Positions 9,292 to 18,547 of a stretch of 64,000 bases of DNA are shown here, piece by piece. Source of the DNA: Sulfitobacter sp. LCG007 (GTDB lineage: Bacteria; Pseudomonadota; Alphaproteobacteria; Rhodobacterales; Rhodobacteraceae). Where the stretch lies: positions 62,001-126,000 of the forward strand of contig NZ_CP161806.1 of the NCBI RefSeq assembly GCF_040801785.1. Reading direction: 5' to 3'. The position numbers and the translations under genes were made by a program. The number at the start of each line of letters is the position of its first letter. Within the stretch, counting starts at the first letter, position 1. Below the pieces are notes generated by a model. That model worked only from the letters and a program-made list of their open reading frames with translations, did not search any database and was not told where the DNA came from.

Positions 9292-11882
9292 GTCGGGCTC
9301 CGGTCTGGTCGGTCGAGTGAGGCGTAACAGGCCTGCGTGATGTGGTCCTTGGTGACTTGCGCTCCGGTCAGTTCGTGCACGACGCGACCGCGGGCGAAGA
9401 CGAGCACCCGGTCGCAGATGCGCGCCAGCTGCTCCGCATCGGAACTGGCGCAGAGCACGGACATGCCGGTCTGCGCCTCTGCCGCGATGCTGTCGAAGAT
9501 CTTCGCGCGGGTGCCGACATCGACGCCCTGCGTCGGTTCGTCCAGCAGCAACAGCCTCGGCTTTCGCTTCATCCAGCGCGCGATCAGCACCTTCTGGGCA
9601 TTGCCGCCGGAAAGCGCCGCAAGCGGCAGGTCGGGATCGTTCGGACGGACCTCGTAGTCCTCGCCCAGCTTCTTCGCCTCCCGCCGCATCGCGCCGTTGC
9701 GCAGCAGCCCGCCGCGGAACCAGTCGGACACGTCGGGAAGCAGAATGTTGTCGGCGATCGACAGGCTGGCGACCCCGCTCTGCGCCTCCCGGTCTCCAGG
9801 CAGCAGCGCAAGGTTTTCGCCGATGGCCCGGGCCGGGGTCATGTCCCGCAGGGGAAGCGTGCGGTCGTCCAGGGCAAGTTTCCCGGCCGTGGCCGGGTCG
9901 GCTCCGAAGACAAGATATGGCACGCGGTCGTAACCCGAACCGATCAGGCCGGTCAGGCCGATGACCTCTCCCTTCCCGATGTCGACGGAAAAGGGAGCGA
10001 TCCCCGCCCCCTCCAGCCCCTCGATGGACAGTCCGGGCGCGAAACGCGCGGTCTCGCCCGTCCGCATCTCGGTTCCGGCAATCGAGCGGCCGATGATCAG
10101 CTCGATCATGCTGTCGTGGCTGGCGGTGTCTGTCTCCACCTCTCCCGACACGCGGCCGTCTCGCAGGATCGTGGCGCGGTCGGTGATCTCCATCACCTCG
10201 TCGATGTCGTGCGAGATGAAGAGGACGGAAGAACCGCTGGCCTTGATCTCCTGCATCAGGGTGAAGAGGCGCTTCACCCCTTCCTCCGGCAGGAAGGGCG
10301 TGGGTTCGTCCAGCAGCACGAGGCCGGGCTTTCCCGTCGCTTCGCACCCCTCGCGGATCTCCTCGAAAGCCCGCACGATGGCGAGCAGCGCGCGGTTCAC
10401 CGCGCTCAGTTCGTCGACACGGCGCCACAGCGGGATGTCCAATGCGTAGCGGTCGAGCACCGCCTGCGCCTCCGCCCGCTCGCGCCGCCAGTTCAGATGC
10501 AGCCGCGGGGAGAGGGCCACCTGTTTCAGGCGCAGGTTCTCCAGCACCGTCAGCGACGGCAGAAGGCCGAGGTTCTGGTGAACGAAGCTCATCCCCAATC
10601 GGCGGAAGTCCGAGGCGGCCAGCGGCAGCGACACCGCTTCGCCGTTGAATGTCATCCGGCCGCCGGGGTCCGGCGCGTGATAACCGGCGAGGATCTTGAT
10701 GAGGGTCGATTTCCCCGATCCGTTCGTGCCGAGAAGGCCGTGGATCTCTCCGGGGCGAACTTCGATCGTGACGTCATCAAGAGCGCGCGTCGCCCGGAAC
10801 GTCTTCGAGACGCCTTCGAGACGCAGTGTCGGCGGCACCCCTTCAGGTGCCGCCATCGCTTTGGCCGATACGGTCGTCACGGGGGTTATTCCAGCCCCCA
10901 CAGCTTCGCGAAGCCCGAGATGTAGGCGTCGCCGTAGCCGGTGTCGAACTGCGCGGGCGTCCCGGCATCCTTGGCGTTGGATTCGTCAAAGATGTAGAAG
11001 GGGACGTTAAGCTTCTCCGGAGCCGGAAGGCCGCAGAGGTCGCGCATGTGGCCGTCCACGGTCGCATAGGCGATCCAGTCGAGGCTTTCGCCGATGTCCA
11101 TCGACACCGCGCCCTGCTGGATGAAGTCCAGCACGAAGGGCGTGCCGTTGAAGGTCGCGACCTTCACCTGGCCCAGCTTGCCCGTCAGGCGAAGCGCGGG
11201 GACCACGAACTGGGACATGGAGTCGTAGATCGGGATGACCACGTCGATGTCGGGATCCGCCTGCAGCGCAGACTGGACGGAGGGCTGGATCTTGGTGCCC
11301 CATTCCGCGACGCCAACGTTGATTTCCTGCGCGATCACGCAGTCGGGGCAGTTTTCCTTCAGCTCCTCGGTGAAGCCGTCGACCAGCGGGATCGTCGGCG
11401 GCACTTCGCGGCTGACGATCAGCGCGACGCGGCCCTTGCCGTCGGTGTTCACCGCCACCCAGTTCGCCAGGATGCGGCCGATCTCGTTGAAGCCGATCGG
11501 CAGCGAGGAGGAGAGCAGCGGGTTGCGCGGGAAGCTGGGGTCGTAGAAATGCGAGGTCATTACCTTGATCCCGGCGTCGTTCGCGGCCGTGATCTGCGGC
11601 TCGACAGTGTCGGGCGAAATGCCCGAGATCAGGTTGATCACGTCGAAACCGTCGCGGATCGCATAGTCGAAGCCCTGGACCCACTGGCTCGGCTGGCCCT
11701 GGTTTTCCCATTCGACGACTTCGAGCCCGATCTTTTCACCGACGCTCTTCATGCGGTCGATGATGCCCTTCAGGAACGGGTTGGCAGAGTTGTTCGGGAT
11801 CGACAGCATCTTCTTGCCGGCCGCGCACTGCTTGATATCGAAGGGGTCACCCGGGGCCACGAACTCGGGCTGAGAGCTGTAG
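8902..11882. repeat. Large direct repeat, right copy (partner 1-2981)
   Basis: Second copy of the 2981-bp direct repeat, in the same orientation. This copy sits in an intact ABC operon: the permease gene continues past the left boundary to 8305 and the binding-protein gene continues past the right boundary to its start at 11992. The right copy is therefore the parental arrangement and the left copy is the one broken at its edge. No insertion sequence or inverted terminal repeat is visible at either boundary. Confidence 0.95.
9288..10880 (-). CDS. Ribose-type ABC transporter ATPase with two nucleotide-binding domains
   Basis: About 530 residues, an RbsA/MglA-like cytoplasmic ATPase. Domain 1 has a good Walker A (GTNGSGKST, residues 51-59) and Walker B (LVLLDEPT), but its signature reads [14 protein letters not shown] instead of an LSxGQ-type motif. 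Domain 2 has a proper signature ([14 protein letters not shown]) and Walker B ([12 protein letters not shown]), but the Walker A is degenerate ([10 protein letters not shown]). One composite ATP site is therefore complete and the other not, which is common in this subfamily. GTG at 10880 is chosen for a GGA upstream; ATG at 10856 and GTG at 10901 are alternatives. It overlaps the permease start. Confidence 0.85.
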   Translation of the reverse strand: MTTVSAKAMAAPEGVPPTLRLEGVSKTFRATRALDDVTIEVRPGEIHGLLGTNGSGKSTLIKILAGYHAPDPGGRMTFNGEAVSLPLAASDFRRLGMSFVHQNLGLLPSLTVLENLRLKQVALSPRLHLNWRRERAEAQAVLDRYALDIPLWRRVDELSAVNRALLAIVRAFEEIREGCEATGKPGLVLLDEPTPFLPEEGVKRLFTLMQEIKASGSSVLFISHDIDEVMEITDRATILRDGRVSGEVETDTASHDSMIELIIGRSIAGTEMRTGETARFAPGLSIEGLEGAGIAPFSVDIGKGEVIGLTGLIGSGYDRVPYLVFGADPATAGKLALDDRTLPLRDMTPARAIGENLALLPGDREAQSGVASLSIADNILLPDVSDWFRGGLLRNGAMRREAKKLGEDYEVRPNDPDLPLAALSGGNAQKVLIARWMKRKPRLLLLDEPTQGVDVGTRAKIFDSIAAEAQTGMSVLCASSDAEQLARICDRVLVFARGRVVHELTGAQVTKDHITQACYASLDRPDRSPT

Positions 11883-11992
11883 GCGGCCAGGCGTTCCTTG
11901 GCGCGCGCCATCCCGTCCTGGGCCATTGCGAGGACCGGGACACTGGCCACGGTCGCCGCGACCAGCAGGGTCGTCATGCGTAACTTCATCAT
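10886..11992 (-). CDS. Sugar-type ABC transporter periplasmic binding protein
   Basis: A 368-residue type I periplasmic binding protein (Peripla_BP_4). The signal peptide is MMKLRMTTLLVAATVA to about AMAQ. The mature part opens with the inter-domain strand MLSIPNNSANPFLKGIID, typical of RbsB/XylF-like receptors, and has hinge elements such as VIPIYDSMSQF. Two cysteines in NCPDC may pair. Start ATG at 11992 follows AAGGAGG at ideal spacing. First gene of the ABC operon, divergent from lacI with a LacI-type operator between. The ligand is unknown; linked genes argue against an ordinary sugar. Confidence 0.85.
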   Translation of the reverse strand: MMKLRMTTLLVAATVASVPVLAMAQDGMARAKERLAAYSSQPEFVAPGDPFDIKQCAAGKKMLSIPNNSANPFLKGIIDRMKSVGEKIGLEVVEWENQGQPSQWVQGFDYAIRDGFDVINLISGISPDTVEPQITAANDAGIKVMTSHFYDPSFPRNPLLSSSLPIGFNEIGRILANWVAVNTDGKGRVALIVSREVPPTIPLVDGFTEELKENCPDCVIAQEINVGVAEWGTKIQPSVQSALQADPDIDVVIPIYDSMSQFVVPALRLTGKLGQVKVATFNGTPFVLDFIQQGAVSMDIGESLDWIAYATVDGHMRDLCGLPAPEKLNVPFYIFDESNAKDAGTPAQFDTGYGDAYISGFAKLWGLE

Positions 11993-12046
11993 AGAGTACC
12001 TCCTTGTGATCCGCGGAGCATCTGGTGCGACTCCTTCGAATTCCCT

Positions 12047-12060
12047 TGAATACGCATTCA
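12047..12060. promoter_or_regulatory. LacI-type operator, site 1 (ABC operon/lacI)
   Basis: TGAATACGCATTCA has inverted TGAAT/ATTCA arms around a central CG, the usual form of LacI/PurR operators. It lies in the region shared by the ABC operon (start 11992) and the regulator gene (start 12135). The same 14-mer occurs, as its reverse complement, at 17052-17065, and a 13-of-14 match is at 22048-22061. Confidence 0.75.
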
Positions 12061-12134
12061 CATCTTTGACACCGTGCCATGATCTGTCAATGATCCATCC
12101 GCAGCACCGAAGAAAAAGCAGGCCACTCCGACCC

Positions 12135-13163
12135 ATGAGCGAGCTCGACAAGTCCAGGCGGTCGCGCGTAACTTCCTTCGACGTGGCGAAAGCCGCAGGC
12201 GTGTCCCAGCCTGCCGTTTCGCGTGCCTTCACACCCGGGGCCAGCATCACCAAGGAAAAGCGCGACCGCGTGCTCGCCGCCGCGCGGGAGCTTGGCTATG
12301 TGCCGAACGTCTTCGCGTCTTCCCTGTCCAAGCGGTCTTCGGGGATGATCGCGGTCATCAGCGGCAACCTCAACAACCCCTTCTATTCCGAAAGCCTGCA
12401 GGTCTTCGTCGAAAACTTCCAGCGCACGGGTCGACAGGTCCTGGCCTTCAGCGTCAAGGACCAGAGCAGCAGCGACGAGGTCATCATGCAGGCGCTGCGC
12501 TATCCGGTCGACGGAATCGTCATGACCTCGGCCCGCGTGACGTCGGAAATGGTCAAGCTGTCCGAAGGGTTGGGCATCCCTGTCGTCATGTTCAACCGCC
12601 GCGTCCCGGGCACCAACCTGGCCACCGTCCAGTGCGACAACGCGGCAGGCGGCGCGGCGCTGGCGCGGCGGATGCACGCCGCGGGTGCGCGCGACTTCCT
12701 CGTGCTGCGCGGAGACCCCCTGGGCTCGACGACGAACGACCGTGTCGGCGGCTTCCGCAATGCGCTTGAGGCGCTCGGAGGCGCGACGGTGACAGAGATC
12801 GAGGGCGGGTCGAACTATTCCGGCGCCTATTCGGCGATGATGAGCCGCTTCAGCGTGCCATCCCCATTCTGGCCCGACGCGATCTTCGCTGTGAACGACA
12901 TCATGGCGATCGGATGCGCGGATGCCCTGAGGGGCAACTTCGGTATCCGCATCCCCGAGGACATCATGCTCGCAGGCTTCGACGGGATCCGGGAGGGCCA
13001 GCGCGAACCATACCGGCTGACCACGGTGCGCCAGCCGATCGAAAGCATGGTCAGCGAAACACTGGATATCCTGGCCCAGCCCGAACTGCGGACACCGGCC
13101 CTTCGGCTGATCCCCGGGGATCTCATCCCGGGGACCACCGTGGCACTCAAGGGTGACGACTAG
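12135..13163 (+). CDS. LacI-family transcriptional regulator
   Basis: A 342-residue repressor-type regulator. The N-terminal helix-turn-helix has the classic TSFDVAKAAGVSQPAVSRAF at about residues 13-32, followed by the hinge-helix region (GYVPNVFASSLSK). The rest is a periplasmic-binding-protein-like effector domain (AVISGNLNNPFYSESL, FNRRVPG, GFDGIREGQ). ATG at 12135 is preferred because it starts just before the DNA-binding domain; ATG at 12090 would add a basic stretch. Divergent from the ABC operon; its stop is six bases from the convergent hyuB stop. The palindrome at 12047, repeated at 17052 and partly at 22048, is its likely operator, so it probably controls uptake and catabolism together. 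Confidence 0.9.
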   Translation: MSELDKSRRSRVTSFDVAKAAGVSQPAVSRAFTPGASITKEKRDRVLAAARELGYVPNVFASSLSKRSSGMIAVISGNLNNPFYSESLQVFVENFQRTGRQVLAFSVKDQSSSDEVIMQALRYPVDGIVMTSARVTSEMVKLSEGLGIPVVMFNRRVPGTNLATVQCDNAAGGAALARRMHAAGARDFLVLRGDPLGSTTNDRVGGFRNALEALGGATVTEIEGGSNYSGAYSAMMSRFSVPSPFWPDAIFAVNDIMAIGCADALRGNFGIRIPEDIMLAGFDGIREGQREPYRLTTVRQPIESMVSETLDILAQPELRTPALRLIPGDLIPGTTVALKGDD

Positions 13164-13169
13164 CGCCGG

Positions 13170-14942
13170 TCACTCCGCCGCGTGAACGCCGGGGACGAAG
13201 CCGAAGTCGAAGGGCGCGGGCTCGCCCCGCTCCGTTCTCATCCTCTTGCGCAGCGCGTCGGTCGCGGCGGTGTCGAGCACGTTCCTGTCAGAGATCAGGA
13301 CGCCATAGTCCTTCTCTGCCTTCTCGCGCGAAACGAGGTCGTTGCGCACGTCGGCCAGCACCTTCTCGGCCGGCCGCTCCAGCGGATCGCCCCAGCCGCC
13401 GGACCCCGCGGTGATGAACACGATCCGGTCGCCCGGTTCCACCTTGAGGTTGTCGAGCTTGGACTTGATCCTCTCACGCTCTTCCGACCCGGCGCGGATC
13501 AGCCACTTGGACGACGTGCCGCCATGCAGCCCGCCGTTGATGCCCCAGGGCGGCACCACCTCGCGGTCGTCGTGGATCGAGATGGAGCCCGCCTCGAGCA
13601 CGCGGTAGGTCTTTTCGATCCCCGCGCCGCCCCGGTGCAGCCCTGCCCCGCCCGCGTCCTTCACCGGACGATAGCTTTCCACGATGACCGGGTAGTAGTT
13701 CTCGATGTACTCGATCGGCGTGGCGGAAAAGAGCGGCCACCAAGCATGACCGTCCAGGCCGTCGCCGCGCGGACGCCCCGGGACGCCACCGAAGAGAAGC
13801 TCCATCAGCTGGAAGTACTTCCCGTTCTTGTCCTGCCCGGTGAAGATGAAGTGGGGCGACGTGCCGTAGCCGGCGGCCATCGACAGGTGCGGGGCCTTCT
13901 GGCCGAGCGCGCCGGCCTGGCAGTCGAAGAACCGCGTATGCGTGTTCAGACGGTTCGACAGCGCCGCCGGGAACTTCGGGTTCAGCAGGGACCCTTCCGG
14001 CAGCACGATCTCGAACAGGTCGTAGAAGCCTTCGTTGAACATGATCTTCGGATCGAAGGCCATGATCATGTAGACCCCGAAGAACAGCTTGCAGAGGCCC
14101 TCGTGGATGTGGAAGTTTATCGGCCCCTCGGCCTGGTCGTCCGTGCCGGTCCAGTCGAAGACCGCCGTATCGCCACGCCGGTAGATCGACAGCTGCATCT
14201 TGAAGGGCCCGTTGCCGACTCCGTCGTCGTCGACATAGTCGGTGAACGACACCGGCTCTTCCGAGATATACTTGTTGATCAGCACGCGCATCGCCTCGCG
14301 CGTCCGGTTCAGCAGCAGCTCGCACGAGGCGAGATAGGTGTCGCGGCCGAACCGGTCGCAGATCTCCTGCACCCGTTTCGCGGCGGTCCGGCAGCCGGCG
14401 ATCAGGGCCATCAGGTCGGCCCGGTTCATGTCCGGCGTGCGCGTGTTGTTGAGCATGATCTTGAGGACGCCCTCGTTCATCACGCCCTTCTCGTAGATCT
14501 TCACCGGCGGGACACGCAGGCCTTCTTCCCAGATCGACAGCGCGTCGGCTGGCATCGAGCCGGGAACCTTGCCGCCCACGTCCACCATGTGCCCGAAGAT
14601 GGAGGAGAACCCGACATGCACGCCCTCGTGGAAAATCGGCATCATCACGCACCAGTCGTTGTTGTGCGAGATGGAGCCCTTGCAGGCGTAGGGGTCGTTC
14701 CAGACGAAGATGTCGCCTTCGTTGATGTCGGTGTATTCCTCGACGATGGCCGGGATGTAGCTGCCGAACTGGCCCACGACCATGCGCCCGTCCGGGTCGC
14801 AGATCATCGGGAATTCGTCGTGCTGTTCGCGGATCACGGGCGACAGCGCCACGCGGACCACCACGCTGTCCATCTCGAACCGGGCGTTCAGAAGCGCGTT
14901 CTCGATCAGGTCGAGGACAATGGGATCGACGTCTTTTGTCAT
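13170..14942 (-). CDS. hyuB: Hydantoinase B/oxoprolinase family protein (set 1)
   Basis: A 590-residue HyuB subunit, the partner of HyuA in ATP-dependent opening of lactam or imide rings (N-methylhydantoinase, 5-oxoprolinase, related acetone carboxylase). The family start DPIVLDLIENAL, the mid-section PFKMQLSIYRRGD, the HRGGAG turn and the C-terminal GSGGWGDP are all present. Length is normal. ATG at 14942 is chosen because GGGGAG precedes it by eight bases; a GTG nine bases upstream would overlap hyuA. It follows hyuA with a five-base gap. Which ring is opened cannot be read from the sequence. Confidence 0.85.
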   Translation of the reverse strand: MTKDVDPIVLDLIENALLNARFEMDSVVVRVALSPVIREQHDEFPMICDPDGRMVVGQFGSYIPAIVEEYTDINEGDIFVWNDPYACKGSISHNNDWCVMMPIFHEGVHVGFSSIFGHMVDVGGKVPGSMPADALSIWEEGLRVPPVKIYEKGVMNEGVLKIMLNNTRTPDMNRADLMALIAGCRTAAKRVQEICDRFGRDTYLASCELLLNRTREAMRVLINKYISEEPVSFTDYVDDDGVGNGPFKMQLSIYRRGDTAVFDWTGTDDQAEGPINFHIHEGLCKLFFGVYMIMAFDPKIMFNEGFYDLFEIVLPEGSLLNPKFPAALSNRLNTHTRFFDCQAGALGQKAPHLSMAAGYGTSPHFIFTGQDKNGKYFQLMELLFGGVPGRPRGDGLDGHAWWPLFSATPIEYIENYYPVIVESYRPVKDAGGAGLHRGGAGIEKTYRVLEAGSISIHDDREVVPPWGINGGLHGGTSSKWLIRAGSEERERIKSKLDNLKVEPGDRIVFITAGSGGWGDPLERPAEKVLADVRNDLVSREKAEKDYGVLISDRNVLDTAATDALRKRMRTERGEPAPFDFGFVPGVHAAE

Positions 14943-14947
14943 GGTCT

Positions 14948-17005
14948 TCACTCCCCTTTCTCGTTCGGCCAGATCAGCAGGTTGCCCTGCTCGTCCACGA
15001 TGGCGTGGTGATCGGCCAGAAGCACGGTGGTGGTGTCGTATTGACGGATGATGGCGGGGCCTTCGACGCGCGCGCCGGCGGCCAGCCGGTCACGGTCGAT
15101 ATGCGGGGTGTCCCGCCATTCGCCCTTGAAGAAGCCGGGACGGGTTTCCATCACGGCCTCGCTGGCGTCGGTCGTCCCGGCGGCTGGCGGCGCCTCGTTC
15201 ACCGGCGGGGTCGCCCCGGTGGCCACGACGCGCAGCGCGACCAGTTCGATCGGCAGATCGAAGCGGACGCCGTAAAGCCTGTCGTGGGTGGCGTGGAAGT
15301 CCTCCAGCACCGAATCGAGGCCCTTGCCGCTTTCGATGACCCTGGCCGGCACGTTTATCGCGACCTCGAAGCCCTGCTGCTCGTAGCGCAGGTCGACCGA
15401 ATAGGTCATGCCGCGATTCGCCTCTTCGACCTTCTCCTCGTTCAGCCACTCGACGGCCTGCGCCTTTAGGTCGCCGAACAGGCTGAAAAGATGCGCGTCG
15501 TCCATGCCCGCGATGGAACCGATCAGCGTGCGGACGTTCTCGTTCTTGAATTCCGCCTCGAGGAAGCCAAGCGCCGAGAGCACGCCGGGGTTGTGCGGCA
15601 CGACGACCGGGTAGCAGCCCAGCACCTGCGCCATGGCGTTGGCGTGCAGCGGGCCCGCGCCGCCGAAGGCGACGATGCCGAAGTCCCGCGGATCCAGCCC
15701 GCGCTGGACCGTGATGACACGCAGCGCGCCCAGCATCACCTCGTTCGCGATGTCGAGGATCCCCTGTGCGGCGGCCTCGGGTGTCAGCCCGATGGCCTTG
15801 CCGACCTTGCTCACCGCATCGCGCGCCCCGTCGAGGTCGAGGCTCATGTCCCCGCCCAGAAGCTTCGGCGGCAGGTAGCCCAGAACGACGTTGGCGTCGC
15901 TCACCGTCGGTTCGGTCCCGCCGCGACCGTAGGCGACCGGCCCGGGCATCGCGCCCGCCGACCGCGGCCCCACCCGCAGGGAATTGGTGAGCTCCGACAC
16001 TTCCGCGATCGAGCCGCCGCCCGCGCCGACGGAACGGACGTCAAGCGTCGGCACCTTCGCGGGGAAGTAGCCCACGTCGGTCGAGCGGGTGATCGTCGGC
16101 TCTCCGTCGATGATGACCGACACGTCGGTCGAGGTACCGCCCATGTCGAAGGCCAGCAGGCGCGGCAGTTTGGTCCGGCGCGCGATCATCGCGGTTGCCG
16201 TCACCCCGCCGGCAGGACCGGACAGCACCGTATGGACCGGGCGCGCGGCCGCTGCCTCCGCGCTCATCAGGCCACCGTCGGAGCGCACGATGTGCAGGCG
16301 CGCGTTCACGCCGGTCTCGCCAAGGCGGCGTTCGATCCGGCTCAGGTAACGGGTCATGATCGGACGGACGTAGTCGTTCATCACCGTGGTGATCGCGCGG
16401 TCGTATTCGCGGAACTCCGGCAGGATGTCGGATGAGAGCGAGACATGCATGTCGGGGAATCGCTCGAGCACGATCTCGCGCAGGCGGCGTTCATGCGCCG
16501 GATTGGCATAGGAGTGCATGAGCGAAATCGTCAGTGCCTCGATCCCCGATCCGCAGACGTCGTCGATCATCGCCGTCGCCGCGGTTTCGTCGAGCTCGCG
16601 CACCACTTTGCCGCGGGCGTCCATCCGCTCGGGAATGCCGCGCGTGTCGGACAGGGCGGCCAGCGGATCCGGTTTGTCCATCACGATCCAGCCGAAGAGC
16701 GGACCCGGCGTCCAGGACTTCGCAAGATGCAGCACGTGCTCGAACCCGGCGGTGGTCAGCAGCCCGACCCGCGCGCCCTTGCCCTCGAGAACGGCATTGG
16801 TGGCGACGGTCGTACCATGAAGCACCAGCGCGATGTCCGACGGCTTCACGCCGGCCTTCTCGCAGATCAGGCGGACGCCCTCGGCGACCCCGATGGACTG
16901 GTCCTCGGGTGTCGAAGGGGTCTTCGCCCGGTATGTGCGTTGCGACGCATCGTCATGCAGAAGCAGGTCCGTGAAGGTCCCGCCGACATCGACTCCCAAC
17001 CTCAT
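14948..17005 (-). CDS. hyuA: Hydantoinase A/oxoprolinase family protein (set 1)
   Basis: A 685-residue ATPase subunit of the hydantoinase/oxoprolinase family. The actin-like phosphate-binding loop GVDVGGTFTD is at residues 4-13, with further nucleotide-site motifs LHGTTVATNAVLE, LAFDMGGTSTDVS and VGAGGGSIA. It should phosphorylate and open a cyclic amide with HyuB in the cytoplasm. First gene of the hyuAB operon, divergent from leuC across a LacI-type operator at 17052, so uptake by the ABC system and this ring opening may share one regulator. Acetone carboxylase beta or caprolactamase-like roles are possible alternatives. Confidence 0.85.
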   Translation of the reverse strand: MRLGVDVGGTFTDLLLHDDASQRTYRAKTPSTPEDQSIGVAEGVRLICEKAGVKPSDIALVLHGTTVATNAVLEGKGARVGLLTTAGFEHVLHLAKSWTPGPLFGWIVMDKPDPLAALSDTRGIPERMDARGKVVRELDETAATAMIDDVCGSGIEALTISLMHSYANPAHERRLREIVLERFPDMHVSLSSDILPEFREYDRAITTVMNDYVRPIMTRYLSRIERRLGETGVNARLHIVRSDGGLMSAEAAAARPVHTVLSGPAGGVTATAMIARRTKLPRLLAFDMGGTSTDVSVIIDGEPTITRSTDVGYFPAKVPTLDVRSVGAGGGSIAEVSELTNSLRVGPRSAGAMPGPVAYGRGGTEPTVSDANVVLGYLPPKLLGGDMSLDLDGARDAVSKVGKAIGLTPEAAAQGILDIANEVMLGALRVITVQRGLDPRDFGIVAFGGAGPLHANAMAQVLGCYPVVVPHNPGVLSALGFLEAEFKNENVRTLIGSIAGMDDAHLFSLFGDLKAQAVEWLNEEKVEEANRGMTYSVDLRYEQQGFEVAINVPARVIESGKGLDSVLEDFHATHDRLYGVRFDLPIELVALRVVATGATPPVNEAPPAAGTTDASEAVMETRPGFFKGEWRDTPHIDRDRLAAGARVEGPAIIRQYDTTTVLLADHHAIVDEQGNLLIWPNEKGE

Positions 17006-17051
17006 GAGTATCTCCCTGTAAACGCGGCTTTGATGACTGCATCCAAAGGCT

Positions 17052-17065
17052 TGAATGCGTATTCA
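17052..17065. promoter_or_regulatory. LacI-type operator, site 2 (hyuAB/leuCD divergon)
   Basis: TGAATGCGTATTCA is the exact reverse complement of the 12047-12060 palindrome. It lies 47 bases upstream of hyuA (start 17005) and 78 bases upstream of leuC (start 17144), so one bound dimer could cover both promoters. Confidence 0.75.
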
Positions 17066-17143
17066 TGAGACAGTAATCTTTTCTCCGGAACAAGACAAAA
17101 GTGAGTCTTCGGAACAGTGAGGCCGGAAAGGACCCAAGCCATC

Positions 17144-18547
17144 ATGACGGGAAGGACGCTCTACGAGAAAATCTGGGAACAGCACGTTGTGGCCAACTTC
17201 GAAGGTGACGACTGCCTGCTCTACGTCGACCGCCATCTGGTTCAGGAAGTGTCCAGTCCGCAGGCTTTCGCCTATCTCGACCAGAACGACAGACCACTCC
17301 GCCGCCCCGACCTGCACATCGCCGTCGCGGATCACGCGGTGCCCACCCGGCGGCGCGGCCAACCCTTCGCGGACGGGCTGGCGCGGCAGCAGGTCGACCG
17401 ACTGCGGGAGAATGTCGGGAAATTCGGCATCGCCTACATGCCGATGAATGGCGACCGCCACGGGATCGTCCATGTCATCGGACCCGAGACCGGATTCACC
17501 CTGCCGGGCTGCACGCTGGTCTGTGGCGACAGCCATACGTCCACCCATGGCGCCTTCGGCTGCATCGCCTTCGGGATCGGCGCCAGCGAATGCGCCTCCG
17601 TCTTCGCGACCCAGACGATCCGCCAGACCCGGCAGAAGACGATGCGCGTGAACCTCGAAGGCGGGCTGGCACCTGGCGTGACGGTCAAGGACGTGATCCT
17701 CGCCCTGATCGCTGAGATCGGGACCGGCGGCGGCGTGGGCTATGCCATCGAATATGCGGGCTCCACCATCCGCGACCTCTCGATGGAAGCGCGCATGACG
17801 CTCTGCAACATGACGATCGAGGCGGGCAGTCGCGTCGGCATGGTCGCCCCGGACGACACGACCTTTGGCTACCTCAAGGGCCGCCCCCTCTCGCCCGAGG
17901 GAGAGATGTGGGATCGCGCCGTCGCAGCCTGGCGCGACCTGCGCTCCGACGACGACGCCGTCTTCGACCGGGAGATCACTTTCGACACCTCCGTGCTGGA
18001 ACCCCAGGTATCCTGGGGCACCACGCCCGAGCAGACCGGCGCGATCTCCGGCACAGTCCCCGACCCCGATCAGATCACCGACCAGGGCCGCGCCGCGCGG
18101 ATGCGCAAGAGCCTGTCCTACATGGGTCTTACCCCCGGCACGCGACTGAACGACATCGCCGTAGACCGTGTCTTCATCGGCTCCTGCACCAACGGACGCC
18201 TCGAAGACCTGCGCGCCGCGGCAGAGGTGCTGAAGGGCCGGCGCGTCGCCGACCGCGTGAAGGCCATCGCGGTTCCCGGCTCCGCCGCCGTGCGCATCGC
18301 GGCCGAGGCCGAGGGCCTGCACGAGGTCTTCCTCGCCGCGGGGTTCGAATGGCGCGACTCGGGCTGCTCGATGTGCGTCGCGATGAACGACGACCGGTTG
18401 GAAGAAGGCGAACGCTGCGCCTCGACCTCGAACCGCAACTTCGAGGGGCGGCAGGGCAAGGGCGGACGCACGCACCTGATGAGCCCGCAGATGGCCGCCG
18501 CCGCCGCCGTGACCGGACGCCTGTCCGACGTGAGGGAGCTTCTGTGA
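17144..18547 (+). CDS. LeuC-like aconitase-family hydro-lyase, large subunit (set 1)
   Basis: A 467-residue iron-sulfur isomerase/hydratase subunit. The [4Fe-4S] cysteines are Cys348 (FIGSCTNGR), Cys408 and Cys411 ([10 protein letters not shown]). Active-site segments VDRHLV and [13 protein letters not shown] are present. It looks like isopropylmalate isomerase, but no leuA or leuB is near and hyuAB are divergent, so it probably hydrates or isomerises another cis-dicarboxylate such as a substituted maleate. Dimethylmaleate hydratase (DmdAB) is a known precedent of this family. ATG at 17144 is preferred over GTG at 17117. The stop overlaps leuD by one base. Confidence 0.85.
   Translation: MTGRTLYEKIWEQHVVANFEGDDCLLYVDRHLVQEVSSPQAFAYLDQNDRPLRRPDLHIAVADHAVPTRRRGQPFADGLARQQVDRLRENVGKFGIAYMPMNGDRHGIVHVIGPETGFTLPGCTLVCGDSHTSTHGAFGCIAFGIGASECASVFATQTIRQTRQKTMRVNLEGGLAPGVTVKDVILALIAEIGTGGGVGYAIEYAGSTIRDLSMEARMTLCNMTIEAGSRVGMVAPDDTTFGYLKGRPLSPEGEMWDRAVAAWRDLRSDDDAVFDREITFDTSVLEPQVSWGTTPEQTGAISGTVPDPDQITDQGRAARMRKSLSYMGLTPGTRLNDIAVDRVFIGSCTNGRLEDLRAAAEVLKGRRVADRVKAIAVPGSAAVRIAAEAEGLHEVFLAAGFEWRDSGCSMCVAMNDDRLEEGERCASTSNRNFEGRQGKGGRTHLMSPQMAAAAAVTGRLSDVRELL

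Noticed and set aside
13182-15011. A 600-codon open frame on the plus strand
   Set aside because: It lies opposite hyuB, whose protein is clearly recognisable; long antisense frames are expected at this GC content.
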